This document shows positions 48,763 through 55,991 of a DNA stretch of 64,000 bases, one piece after another. Origin of the DNA: Bradyrhizobium sacchari. GTDB taxonomy: Bacteria > Pseudomonadota > Alphaproteobacteria > Rhizobiales > Xanthobacteraceae. Made by a program: the position numbers and the translations under genes. The DNA is taken from NCBI RefSeq assembly GCF_002068095.1, contig NZ_LWIG01000056.1, positions 22,439-86,438 on the forward strand, given 5' to 3'. Below the pieces are notes generated by a model, which was not told where the DNA came from, made no database searches, and saw only the letters and a program-made list of their open reading frames with translations. How positions within the stretch are numbered: position 1 is the first letter of the stretch; every line of letters begins with the position of its first letter.

Positions 48763-48953
48763 CGGAGCAAGGTTTTCCGAAATATTGGCGGGGCCAGCGA
48801 GGCAAACTCGCCGTCGACCTCATCAAGGACCGCTCATTTACCAATGCGGAGCCGGACAGAGCTTTACTCGTCGCCAGAACGACCCGCCAGACCATCATCG
48901 ATACTATCAATAACGAAGCTTATGAGCCGATCTTTATTGTGCGATTTTGGTGA
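48759..48953 (+). CDS. Small conserved-looking protein coupled to nifZ
   Basis: A 64-residue protein, MTEQGFPKYWRGQRGKLA..., starting by ATGA overlap with nifZ. It ends NNEAYEPIFIVRFW and has mixed charged and hydrophobic character, with no Cys or membrane segment. I recall small ORFs in this place in rhizobial nif clusters, but cannot name the family. Translational coupling suggests a real gene of the nifB-nifZ transcript. Confidence 0.65.
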   Translation: MTEQGFPKYWRGQRGKLAVDLIKDRSFTNAEPDRALLVARTTRQTIIDTINNEAYEPIFIVRFW

Positions 48954-49015
48954 GGAGCTGCTCATCTGCTGGTCTTCAAGAAGAAATCACGGTGCTTTGA
49001 AGGGAGGCTCTCACC

Positions 49016-49375
49016 ATGAATGCCGCACTGATGAGGAAAGCAAAGACGGGGCTGGTGCCTCACCCCAACGAGCTTGATCGAAAACGGATCGAGCGCGGCT
49101 TGAGCGCGCGCAAGCGATATCTCTACGTCTCGCCAAACGTGACGCCCGTGAGGGGCGGTTACCTCATCGAGAGTCCCTGTTGCTCGCGCAGCATCGACAA
49201 GGATGGCGCTTTGGTCGACGTCGCGCTGATCCTTTATGATGCCGTGAGCGGGATCTGGAAGCTGTTTCACAAGAATCACACCGGGGGAGTCTGGGAATTT
49301 TACAGCCTTTATCATCGCTTGACTCCTGCAATCGACGAGTTGAATGCGGATCCCGAGCGCCTGTTCTGGCAATGA
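49016..49375 (+). CDS. Nif-region hypothetical protein, 119 residues
   Basis: A basic protein (MNAALMRKAKTGLVPHPNELD...) with the pattern SPNVTPVRGGYLIESPCCSRSIDKDG, a beta-rich core and SGIWKLFHKNHTGGVWEFY. The CC pair could bind metal. I do not recognise the family. GGGAGG lies about nine bases upstream of the ATG. It follows nifZ and the 64-residue gene, so it is probably in the same operon. Confidence 0.7.
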   Translation: MNAALMRKAKTGLVPHPNELDRKRIERGLSARKRYLYVSPNVTPVRGGYLIESPCCSRSIDKDGALVDVALILYDAVSGIWKLFHKNHTGGVWEFYSLYHRLTPAIDELNADPERLFWQ

Positions 49376-49409
49376 GGGGGCACCGTGTCCGAGGGATAGA
49401 GGAACCACA

Positions 49410-49592
49410 ATGGGGCTCACGACGAAGGAATTGATCGAAATCGAACAACTGCTTGCTGCCGATGACATCGACATGGGGCACTTTGTTGAGCTGCGCCGCG
49501 GCTTTCCGCAGCTTGCTTGCGTGTGCGCTGTGATACGTCAAAGTTGTCGCGTCAGCCGTTCCAGCATGGCCAAAATGAATGTTGGCCGTTGA
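49410..49592 (+). CDS. Probably truncated nif-cluster small protein (DUF6129-like)
   Basis: The first 36 residues (MGLTTKELIEIEQLLAADDIDMGHFVELRRGFPQLA) resemble the start of a small protein family found in nif clusters. After that the frame becomes CVCAVIRQSCRVSRSS..., unlike the family, then stops. I infer loss of the 3' half by frameshift or deletion. Low certainty on the family name. Confidence 0.4.
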   Translation: MGLTTKELIEIEQLLAADDIDMGHFVELRRGFPQLACVCAVIRQSCRVSRSSMAKMNVGR

Positions 49593-50233
49593 GCATTGAG
49601 CGAGCGGAATATGCGTAGTGCATTTTTAGCTTTCGATGAAATCCCAGAGTGGTGTCGAATGATCGAGCAACGTTAAGAGGCGCATCTGCAATCAGGCGAA
49701 GGTGTTAGGTCGCGTTATGTTGTAGCCGATGTGACAGAGGTGAGCTACTTGCATGCTCCCGGTTATGTTGGGGTGCACCTCACGCGATCGGAGCACTACG
49801 TCATTATCAATGATCTGCGCGGCCCACAGGTTGATACCGGTGCCCATACTGCCCGAACGCTTGCAACGCCACTAACTTATCGCCGCCCAACGACGCGGCT
49901 AGGGGTTCATTGAGGTGAGTTTAGGATTTTGTCATCGCGAGAGGTGAGCAAGCGGACCAAGAACTTCTGGTTTGTTGCGGCGTTGCCGAGCGGACGTCGT
50001 GATCCACACAATGCAGTAGGGTGCCGGATGCCCGCCGGAGACAAAGCATCTAGAAAGCCGCAAACAGAAATGTTCGAGGCGAGCGAGGAGAAGGCCTGCT
50101 CGATCATAGAGAAGTCTCGGCGTTCAAGGCGCGGTTTGAGTCAGGCGCCAAAGATGTCCGAAAGCAAGCACATTACATTCGAGATTGTCGGTGTCCAGCT
50201 CGTGGTCGTTAATGACTAAAGTAGGAAAGCGGT
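49593..50233. other. Spacer with doubtful short frames
   Basis: About 640 bases. Frames at 49731-49913 and 49929-50219 have no recognisable similarity, although the latter ends HITFEIVGVQLVVVND just before the next gene. A perfect TGT-N10-ACA occurs at 49721-49736, but no intact -24/-12 follows. Confidence 0.4.
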
Positions 50234-50455
50234 ATGAACTCGCAAGAAATCATCATCCATGTCCGCTTCGCCCCGAACGGGCGGGTGATACAAATTAGCG
50301 AGCGTCCAGCAAAGCTCACTCCGAACCAATGGTTTGATGTCCTCAACACCCGCGCCAGCTCGGCCTATCGGCCGCTCGCTCGTGGCCGGGGGATGTTTCG
50401 GTTGAGACGGACTGCGGTCGATGCCTTCAAGCAGGAATCCACCGGGGCGGGATGA
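50234..50455 (+). CDS. Small nif-region protein, 73 residues
   Basis: MNSQEIIIHVRFAPNGRVIQISERPAKLTPNQWFDVLNTR... is a compact alpha/beta protein. It ends with a basic turn, GRGMFRLRRTAVDAFKQE. AGGAAAGCGG precedes the ATG. I remember similar small ORFs near nifH in Bradyrhizobium but cannot assign a function. The frame is clean and the composition protein-like. Confidence 0.6.
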   Translation: MNSQEIIIHVRFAPNGRVIQISERPAKLTPNQWFDVLNTRASSAYRPLARGRGMFRLRRTAVDAFKQESTGAG

Positions 50456-50626
50456 GCGAGCCGATTACCGGCGACTTAATGAGCGAGCAGATTGAATCAG
50501 TCGGGCCGAGGCCAACATTCTGACCGAGGCCATGGACTTTGGCCCCGTCTCGGATTGCTGCTAGGGGCGAGAAGCGCCGACGTTGTTGCGACTGCGCCAA
50601 ATTGTGAGGCGCGGCGGTTGCGCATC

Positions 50627-50642
50627 TGGCGTGCTACTTGCT
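50627..50642 (+). promoter_or_regulatory. Sigma-54 promoter candidate upstream of [2Fe-2S] ferredoxin
   Basis: TGGCGTGCTACTTGCT has -24 GG and -12 GC in phase and differs from consensus only at positions 5-6. No perfect NifA site was found in the 130 bases upstream. It would transcribe 50673-50924 and the ferredoxin at 50928. Confidence 0.6.
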
Positions 50643-50672
50643 TTGGAGAACTCGATGATAAGTAAGTGGTGA

Positions 50673-50924
50673 ATGAATAATGAGATCGGAATGACGGAAG
50701 AAGACGTTGGTATTGATAAGGAAGTGGCTTCGGATGCCAAGGCATCGATCGCTCATCTTCAGCGACGACAACGACTATGGCGCCCGCTCATTCCGGCTGC
50801 CTTCGCAAGGGGAGTGAGAATCATTAGTATCCATCGATCAATGGGGCCTTCAATCGTCAGACATTGTGGGCGACTATGTGCTCACACCTCATCCCTTCAG
50901 ATAAAGTTCACAAGCGGAGGATAG
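50673..50924 (+). CDS. Doubtful 83-codon ORF after sigma-54 element
   Basis: The frame MNNEIGMTEEDVGIDKEVASDAKASIAHLQRRQRLWRPLIPAA starts 31 bases after the -12 element and ends three bases before the ferredoxin GTG. The N-terminal half is protein-like and acidic, the C-terminal half less so. It may be a remnant or a leader ORF. No family recognised. Confidence 0.35.
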   Translation: MNNEIGMTEEDVGIDKEVASDAKASIAHLQRRQRLWRPLIPAAFARGVRIISIHRSMGPSIVRHCGRLCAHTSSLQIKFTSGG

Positions 50925-50927
50925 CGC

Positions 50928-51275
50928 GTGAATTCAGAAATAGAATTTGATCTCCCTCAGCTCTATAGGCATCATGTTTTTGCGTGCAACACGCAGCGTC
51001 CGCCAAGCCATCCGCACGGCAGTTGCGGCGCCTCCGGCGCGCAAGCTCTCTGGGACCGAATGGGCAAGGCGATCGAAGCGCAAGGCCTCAACGATATTGG
51101 CTTCGCGACAGCGGGCTGCCTTGGCTTTTGTAACTCTGGTCCCTTGCTGGTTGTCTATCCCGACGGAGTCTGGTATCGCGCGACCACGCCTGAGGACGTT
51201 GACGAGATCGTCAATTCCCACCTCAAGCAGGGCAAGCGTGTCGACCGCCTTGTGATGGTGCTCAAGCGAAGCTAG
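50928..51275 (+). CDS. Thioredoxin-like [2Fe-2S] ferredoxin
   Basis: A 115-residue ferredoxin of the Shethna I/FdxC-like family. The four expected ligands are in FACNTQRPPSHPHGSCG and ATAGCLGFCNSGPLLVVYPDG. In Azotobacter such proteins are nif-associated or protect nitrogenase; the role here is inferred. It starts with GTG after CGGAGG. It is probably driven by the sigma-54 element at 50627. Confidence 0.9.
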   Translation: MNSEIEFDLPQLYRHHVFACNTQRPPSHPHGSCGASGAQALWDRMGKAIEAQGLNDIGFATAGCLGFCNSGPLLVVYPDGVWYRATTPEDVDEIVNSHLKQGKRVDRLVMVLKRS

Positions 51276-51697
51276 AGGCGTCGCTTGGCGGCCACTTTGC
51301 CCGCGCTGGCAAGCATGAACGGCTTGCTCGTCCATGAGCCGGCCGTTGGGAGCTCAGATCGCTGAGGTTAACAGGGCACCCTGCACTCAGGAATCACAGC
51401 AGGTCATTGAGCTTGGCGCGGCGTAGCGATTTTTTGTAAGCCAAAATGGAAAAATGGCCCGTTGCAGCGCGCAACGGAACAGACATATGATCATTTGCTA
51501 GGGTCGATCACGTGCCGCGCGATCCTTAACTCGAGGCGCGCTCGATGCTGCAATGGTTCCCTCTCTTGCGAGCTGACGCGTCATTGACGCGTCAGCCGAC
51601 GTCCTGCCAGAGTGCGGTGAGAGGAGGAGACGCGCTCGATGAGCCTGCTGCGTCCGAGTTGATCAAACGGAGTCTCCTTTCTGTCCCTGTTCTAGCG
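51276..51697. other. Spacer between ferredoxin and ompW
   Basis: About 420 bases between convergent genes. A frame at 51545-51829 overlaps ompW and is a shadow. No clear terminator hairpin with a T run was found. Confidence 0.4.
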
Positions 51698-52429
51698 TCA
51701 GAACTTGTAAACGACGCCGCCGCTGACGAGCCATGGATCGATATTGGCGCGGCCGGTAACGGCAATCGCATTGTTTACGGTCGCCGAGTACTCCGGCCTC
51801 AGCCACAGCTTTTTCACGTCAAAGTTTAGGCCCCAGTGACGATCAAGCATGTAATCGAAGCCGAATTGGATCGCCGGGCCGAATTGGTTTCCGAGGTGTA
51901 GATCGGTGACGACAAGACCGGCGAGCGACGTGTTGGCTGCCGATTGGTTGAAGAATACAGTGTAGTTGATGCCCGCGCCGAGATAGGGCTTAAACGGCCC
52001 CAAATCGGTGAAGTGATATTGCAGGGTCAGCGTAGGCGGCAACAGCCAGGTTTTTCCGATATCGAGCCCAGTGAGCGCGCCATTGCCGCTGATGTGATGA
52101 CTAGTTACGCCGAGAATGAGTTCAGCGGCTAAGTTGTTGGTGAAGAAATAGGTGATGTCGAGCTCTGGTATGATTTGATCGCTGATCGAAAGCCCAGAAC
52201 TTGGTGATGAGAGCGATGGCGTCCTGGAAACGTTGACCGAACTGCCTGTGGTATCCGGCAAAACGCCGAGCACGCGCAAGCGGATCATCCATGGGTTGCG
52301 GGGTTCAATCGGGGGCGCTTTATAGTAGGCCGGCGTCGCATCCAGATCCGCACCACGTACCGAGTTGCTGGCCAACGAGGTCGCTGTTGCGAGGACCGAT
52401 GCCATCGTCAGAACAGTTCTTGCTCTCAT
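51698..52429 (-). CDS. ompW: Outer membrane protein OmpW family
   Basis: A 243-residue beta-barrel with an N-terminal signal peptide (MRARTVLTMASVLATATSLA, cut near SVRGADL). It has the family features DITYFFTNNLAAELILGVT, TLQYHF.. FKPYLGAGINYT and a C-terminal aromatic GGVVYKF. OmpW forms a narrow hydrophobic channel and is often induced by low oxygen. I chose ATG 52429 (GGAG seven bases upstream) over 52441 and 52567. A perfect FixK box lies 74 bases upstream. Confidence 0.92.
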   Translation of the reverse strand: MRARTVLTMASVLATATSLASNSVRGADLDATPAYYKAPPIEPRNPWMIRLRVLGVLPDTTGSSVNVSRTPSLSSPSSGLSISDQIIPELDITYFFTNNLAAELILGVTSHHISGNGALTGLDIGKTWLLPPTLTLQYHFTDLGPFKPYLGAGINYTVFFNQSAANTSLAGLVVTDLHLGNQFGPAIQFGFDYMLDRHWGLNFDVKKLWLRPEYSATVNNAIAVTGRANIDPWLVSGGVVYKF

Positions 52430-52502
52430 CGAATTCTCCATTCCAAAAGTCGCGCGAGAAGACGCGCAAGGTCTCTGTCCCACATTGCGATTGCCGAAGG
52501 AT

Positions 52503-52516
52503 TTGATATCGATCAA
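52503..52516 (-). promoter_or_regulatory. FixK2/FNR box upstream of ompW
   Basis: TTGATATCGATCAA is a perfect palindromic FixK/FNR site (TTGA-N6-TCAA), centred about 80 bases before the ompW ATG. It predicts microaerobic activation through FixLJ-FixK2. Confidence 0.85.
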
Positions 52517-52907
52517 ATTGAGAGCGGCCGTTAGCGCAATCGTGCCGGTAAGTTGCATCAGGATCACGCCGGCGAAGCGCCGTAGTCAGTTCTGATCGTT
52601 AGTCAGTTCAAGAGGTCGTCTGAGCCGAGGCTCTTGAAGAGGCTGCCTCTCGGCTTGGTGCTCTGATCCAATCCAGGCCGCGGAAGTCATGCGTGGCAAA
52701 GCCAACAGCTGCAGGGAACTCTCTCGCGCGTCGCGAAGGCGGAGGGGCGACAGTCAAACGCGATATGGGCGATGCCTCCCTACGGAGTAGGCAGCCACGC
52801 GGGCCGTCTCAGCAGTGTGGTCCACTCGGTTACTACCCGTGCAAGTCGCCAGCGGAGCACGTCATTGTTTGCCTCGTTTGATGGCCTGGGAAACGCTCAG
52901 CGTTTCC
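52517..52907. other. Spacer upstream of ompW
   Basis: About 390 bases between the FixK box and the ArsC-like gene. Plus-strand frames at 52693-53131 are shadows of, or overlap, the minus gene. Nothing else is seen. Confidence 0.4.
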
Positions 52908-53321
52908 TTACGGCTGCTGGCACTGCGTGCGGTTTGCTTCTTGCAAGCATCCCTCGAGCTCATCGTGAGGCTTGCGGCCAAGCAGCGACAGCATGGGCTC
53001 ATGATCGAGTCCGGCACATCGTGCCCCGTCTACGTCAATCAGCGGTCGTCGTATCAGGCGCGGATCGCCTACCATCAGTGCGAGTGCGTTTGCAGCATCG
53101 ACAGAATCGGGTTTTACTTCGCCTGACTTGATACGAGGCGCGGCTTGGTTGAACCAGGAGTCCACGGGCATATTGCGAAAGAAGCTGCGCAATTCGTCCG
53201 CATGCCATGGCTCCGTCAAGATGTCCTTGACGACCACGTCGTGGCCCGCGGATTGAAGCGCTTGAATCTGACGCGCATTTGTAGCACAGCCGGGCTTCTG
53301 ATAGAAGATGATTGTCGCCAC
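52908..53321 (-). CDS. Nitrogenase-associated ArsC/Spx-family protein
   Basis: A 137-residue thioredoxin-fold protein. It opens MATIIFYQKPGCATNARQIQALQSAGH, where a single Cys takes the ArsC/Spx position, and has the later RRPLIDVDGARCAGLD. Similar proteins sit beside nifH in many diazotrophs and are annotated nitrogenase-associated (NifO-like); NifO influences Mo allocation in Azotobacter. It diverges from nifH, with about 570 bases between starts. Function inferred from family and place. Confidence 0.85.
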   Translation of the reverse strand: MATIIFYQKPGCATNARQIQALQSAGHDVVVKDILTEPWHADELRSFFRNMPVDSWFNQAAPRIKSGEVKPDSVDAANALALMVGDPRLIRRPLIDVDGARCAGLDHEPMLSLLGRKPHDELEGCLQEANRTQCQQP

Positions 53322-53601
53322 CGCAAACCTATGTGCGCGTACTGAGCTGAACGGATGGCGCGGCGCTACTGCATCCGACAGCCCATTTGAAATGCTTGTC
53401 GGTCATCTCCAATGTCAGCGCACCAGGCGCTGTACCGTATTTGCAACCCTGGCCGCTGCTACGCCGGGCTTCGAGCTCAACTGGCATATCCATTCTCCTC
53501 AAATCGCCTGGCTTGTGAGGGGAGCAGCATGTTCCGTTCCACAACTCGAGAGATCGGAATAGGTGCCAATTCCGCTTTTGGCGCTGACGTTTGTTGTTGT
53601 T

Positions 53602-53617
53602 TGTTCGATGTCCGACA
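53602..53617 (+). promoter_or_regulatory. NifA upstream activator site for nifH
   Basis: TGTTCGATGTCCGACA is a perfect TGT-N10-ACA, 101 bases upstream of the nifH -24 element. Being palindromic, it could also serve the divergent ArsC-like gene, although I saw no -24/-12 facing that way. Confidence 0.8.
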
Positions 53618-53717
53618 GCCGTACAGTTTCTGTTAGATCTAAAACGGCCAACGATCACGCGCCAGCTGGTTGGGCTTTTGGAAACGCATTCAGAAGCTTA
53701 GGTACACGGTCAAGCGT

Positions 53718-53733
53718 TGGCACGGCCGTTGCT
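53718..53733 (+). promoter_or_regulatory. Sigma-54 promoter of nifH
   Basis: TGGCACGGCCGTTGCT is a perfect consensus -24/-12 element, the best match in the window together with 43533. The mRNA leader to the nifH ATG would be about 150 bases, long compared with nifD. Confidence 0.93.
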
Positions 53734-53893
53734 AATAAGCGGCAGCAACACTGAGTGAGGGCTGAGTGCAGGCCGACGCGTAAGGCGAGCGATGCGCTCC
53801 TTCCCTTCAACCCGTGTGCGCCCGCTTCTACGAGAGGAACAAGCTCGCGCGAGAAGCGCGCAGCTTTTGGATAATCGGTTGATGGAGAGCAAC

Positions 53894-54778
53894 ATGGCTT
53901 CACTAAGACAAATCGCGTTCTATGGGAAGGGCGGCATCGGGAAGTCCACCACTTCCCAGAACACGCTCGCGGCGCTGGCCGAGATGGGTCAGAAAATCCT
54001 GATCGTAGGGTGCGATCCGAAGGCGGACTCGACCCGGCTCATTCTGCACGCCAAGGCTCAAGACACGATTTTGAGCCTTGCCGCGAGCGCCGGCAGTGTG
54101 GAGGACCTCGAGCTCGAGGACGTAATGAAGGTCGGCTACAAGGACATTCGTTGTGTAGAGTCCGGTGGTCCTGAGCCAGGTGTCGGGTGCGCCGGCCGCG
54201 GAGTCATCACCTCGATCAATTTCCTGGAAGAGAACGGCGCCTACGAGAACATTGACTATGTCTCATACGATGTGCTTGGCGACGTCGTTTGCGGCGGTTT
54301 TGCGATGCCAATCCGCGAGAACAAGGCGCAGGAAATCTACATCGTGATGTCTGGTGAGATGATGGCGATGTATGCCGCAAACAACATTTCCAAGGGGATC
54401 TTGAAATACGCGAACTCTGGTGGGGTGCGGCTGGGCGGTCTGATCTGCAACGAGCGGCAGACCGACAAGGAACTGGAACTGGCGGAAGCGTTGGCCAAGA
54501 AGCTAGGAACTCAGCTGATTTACTTCGTGCCCCGCGACAACGTGGTGCAGCATGCAGAGCTACGCCGCATGACGGTGCTTGAATATGCGCCGGATTCCAA
54601 GCAGGCCGATCACTATCGGAAACTCGCGGCCAAGGTTCACAATAATGGCGGCAAAGGCATCATCCCAACCCCGATCTCAATGGATGAGCTCGAGGACATG
54701 CTGATGCAGCATGGCATTATGAAGCCCGTGGATGAATCAATCGTCGGAAAAACTGCCGCCGAACTCGCAGCCTCGTAA
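53894..54778 (+). CDS. nifH: Nitrogenase Fe protein NifH
   Basis: A 294-residue dinitrogenase reductase. P-loop GKGGIGKS at 11-18; [4Fe-4S] ligands in GVGCAGRGV and VVCGGFAMPI; the Arg of GCAGRG is the residue ADP-ribosylated in species with DraT. It delivers electrons to NifDK with ATP hydrolysis. ATG 53894 gives the standard N-terminus MASLRQIAFYGKGG; the frame from 53792 is within the leader. Followed by an inverted repeat, then nifQ. Confidence 0.98.
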   Translation: MASLRQIAFYGKGGIGKSTTSQNTLAALAEMGQKILIVGCDPKADSTRLILHAKAQDTILSLAASAGSVEDLELEDVMKVGYKDIRCVESGGPEPGVGCAGRGVITSINFLEENGAYENIDYVSYDVLGDVVCGGFAMPIRENKAQEIYIVMSGEMMAMYAANNISKGILKYANSGGVRLGGLICNERQTDKELELAEALAKKLGTQLIYFVPRDNVVQHAELRRMTVLEYAPDSKQADHYRKLAAKVHNNGGKGIIPTPISMDELEDMLMQHGIMKPVDESIVGKTAAELAAS

Positions 54779-54813
54779 AAGTCGCGAGTCACAGCCTTGT
54801 AAAGGAGCGACAG

Positions 54814-54853
54814 ATGCCGGTCTCCCTCATCACCCGTCCCGGGAGACCGGCAT
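54814..54853 (+). repeat. Inverted repeat between nifH and nifQ
   Basis: ATGCCGGTCTCCC (54814-54826) and GGGAGACCGGCAT (54841-54853) form a perfect 13-pair stem with a 14-base loop and no T run. It may stabilise the abundant nifH transcript against 3' decay or reduce read-through into nifQ. Confidence 0.88.
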
Positions 54854-54924
54854 ACTGAAAAACGACGGTCGCCAAAACCAGGGTGCGCCGTGACAAGCCT
54901 TGCATTGTGAAAACCTACAGAGTT

Positions 54925-55719
54925 ATGTCCGAGCCGCACGTCCGTCCGTTCGTGGCTGCTTGTGCTGTTGACGCCAACAGCCAGTTGCACATGGGAATTA
55001 CAACCTACCGTCTGCTCACCGGTGTGCCTCCTGCAGATGCCGATATCGCGAATGACAGCAATCTCGATCGTCATGTCCTGGCATCTATCCTGGCGGCTGC
55101 CACGATGGATGGTGGCTCCCTTCCTGAGAAAGTTGGCCTATCCGTCGTTGAACTGGCGGCCTTGCTGGAGCAGTACTTTCCTTCAACCGAGATCAAGGCC
55201 GCGGAGCAGGCCTCACCTTTCAGGTCGGAAGAGGACGAGGAGATCGTATTGCTTCGCGATCTGTTGCTCAAGCAACGCTCGACCGAAGGTGATATCGGCC
55301 GCTGGCTGGCCGCGATGATCGCGCGCCGCGCCATCGAGCCGGACCATCTGTGGGAAGCTCTCGGCTTGCGCAATCGTGGTGAACTCTCTCTGCTGCTGAG
55401 CCGGCATTTCGCGCCGCTCGCCGCGCGCAATGTCAATAATATGCGTTGGAAGCGCTTCTTCTACCGCATGCTTTGCGAGAATGAGGGCCTTGGCATGTGC
55501 ACGACACCCGTGTGCACTCAATGTAACGACTTCAACATCTGTTTCGGTGAAGAAAGCGGTGAGAGCCGGATGGCCGAGCGCCGGCGCGATTTGCTGTTGC
55601 AGGCCGCAGCCTGGCCGGCTATGGCCAGTGGCCGGGCATTTGAAATGCCAGGAGAGTCCGCAACCGCACCGTCATCCGAGGAAGCCTCGCCGGATCTAGA
55701 GGCCGCGCGGGTGGGATGA
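54925..55719 (+). CDS. nifQ: Molybdenum donor protein NifQ
   Basis: A 264-residue protein of the NifQ family. The essential cysteine motif C-x4-C-x2-C-x5-C is present as CTTPVCTQCNDFNIC about 60 residues from the C-terminus; it holds the Mo-Fe-S cluster that feeds NifEN. Conserved RWKRFFYRMLCENEG precedes it. Start uncertain: ATG 54925 is used, GTG 54883 adds 14 residues; neither has a strong ribosome site. Confidence 0.9.
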   Translation: MSEPHVRPFVAACAVDANSQLHMGITTYRLLTGVPPADADIANDSNLDRHVLASILAAATMDGGSLPEKVGLSVVELAALLEQYFPSTEIKAAEQASPFRSEEDEEIVLLRDLLLKQRSTEGDIGRWLAAMIARRAIEPDHLWEALGLRNRGELSLLLSRHFAPLAARNVNNMRWKRFFYRMLCENEGLGMCTTPVCTQCNDFNICFGEESGESRMAERRRDLLLQAAAWPAMASGRAFEMPGESATAPSSEEASPDLEAARVG

Positions 55720-55871
55720 GGGCGTTGGTGAGGCCATTTGGATGCGAGCGATGGCCATGTGTCCAAGGCGGCAGGATCGAGTGCTCCGCTACAGTTCTCA
55801 CGTCCTGGCGAGCCGCAATTGCTAACGTTTGAACTCGGCGTAGCAACACGCAAGGCGTCCGCTTCATAACC

Positions 55872-55887
55872 TGTCGCATTTGCGACA
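55872..55887 (+). promoter_or_regulatory. NifA upstream activator site for nifV
   Basis: TGTCGCATTTGCGACA is a perfect, fully palindromic TGT-N10-ACA, 68 bases upstream of the -24 element. Confidence 0.85.
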
Positions 55888-55954
55888 ATTCATTTGCTCA
55901 AGAAGGTCGAGGGCGTAGGCGGTATGCGTCAATGGGTTGGCCGGGACGGCAGGC

Positions 55955-55970
55955 TGGCATGCTGGTTGCT
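55955..55970 (+). promoter_or_regulatory. Sigma-54 promoter of nifV (nifW)
   Basis: TGGCATGCTGGTTGCT, in phase, differs from the nifD element only in its last base. The nifV ATG is 21 bases downstream, so the leader is very short. Confidence 0.9.
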
Positions 55971-55991
55971 GAAGCGTAGGTAGGTCAAACA

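Noticed and set aside
49721..49865. Perfect TGT-N10-ACA at 49721 with TGCCCGAACGCTTGCA at 49850
   Set aside because: The -24 GG is GC, which should abolish sigma-54 recognition, and no clear gene follows; at most a dead promoter.
53792..53893. Upstream extension of nifH
   Set aside because: It lies in the untranslated leader after the -12 element and precedes the standard NifH N-terminus.
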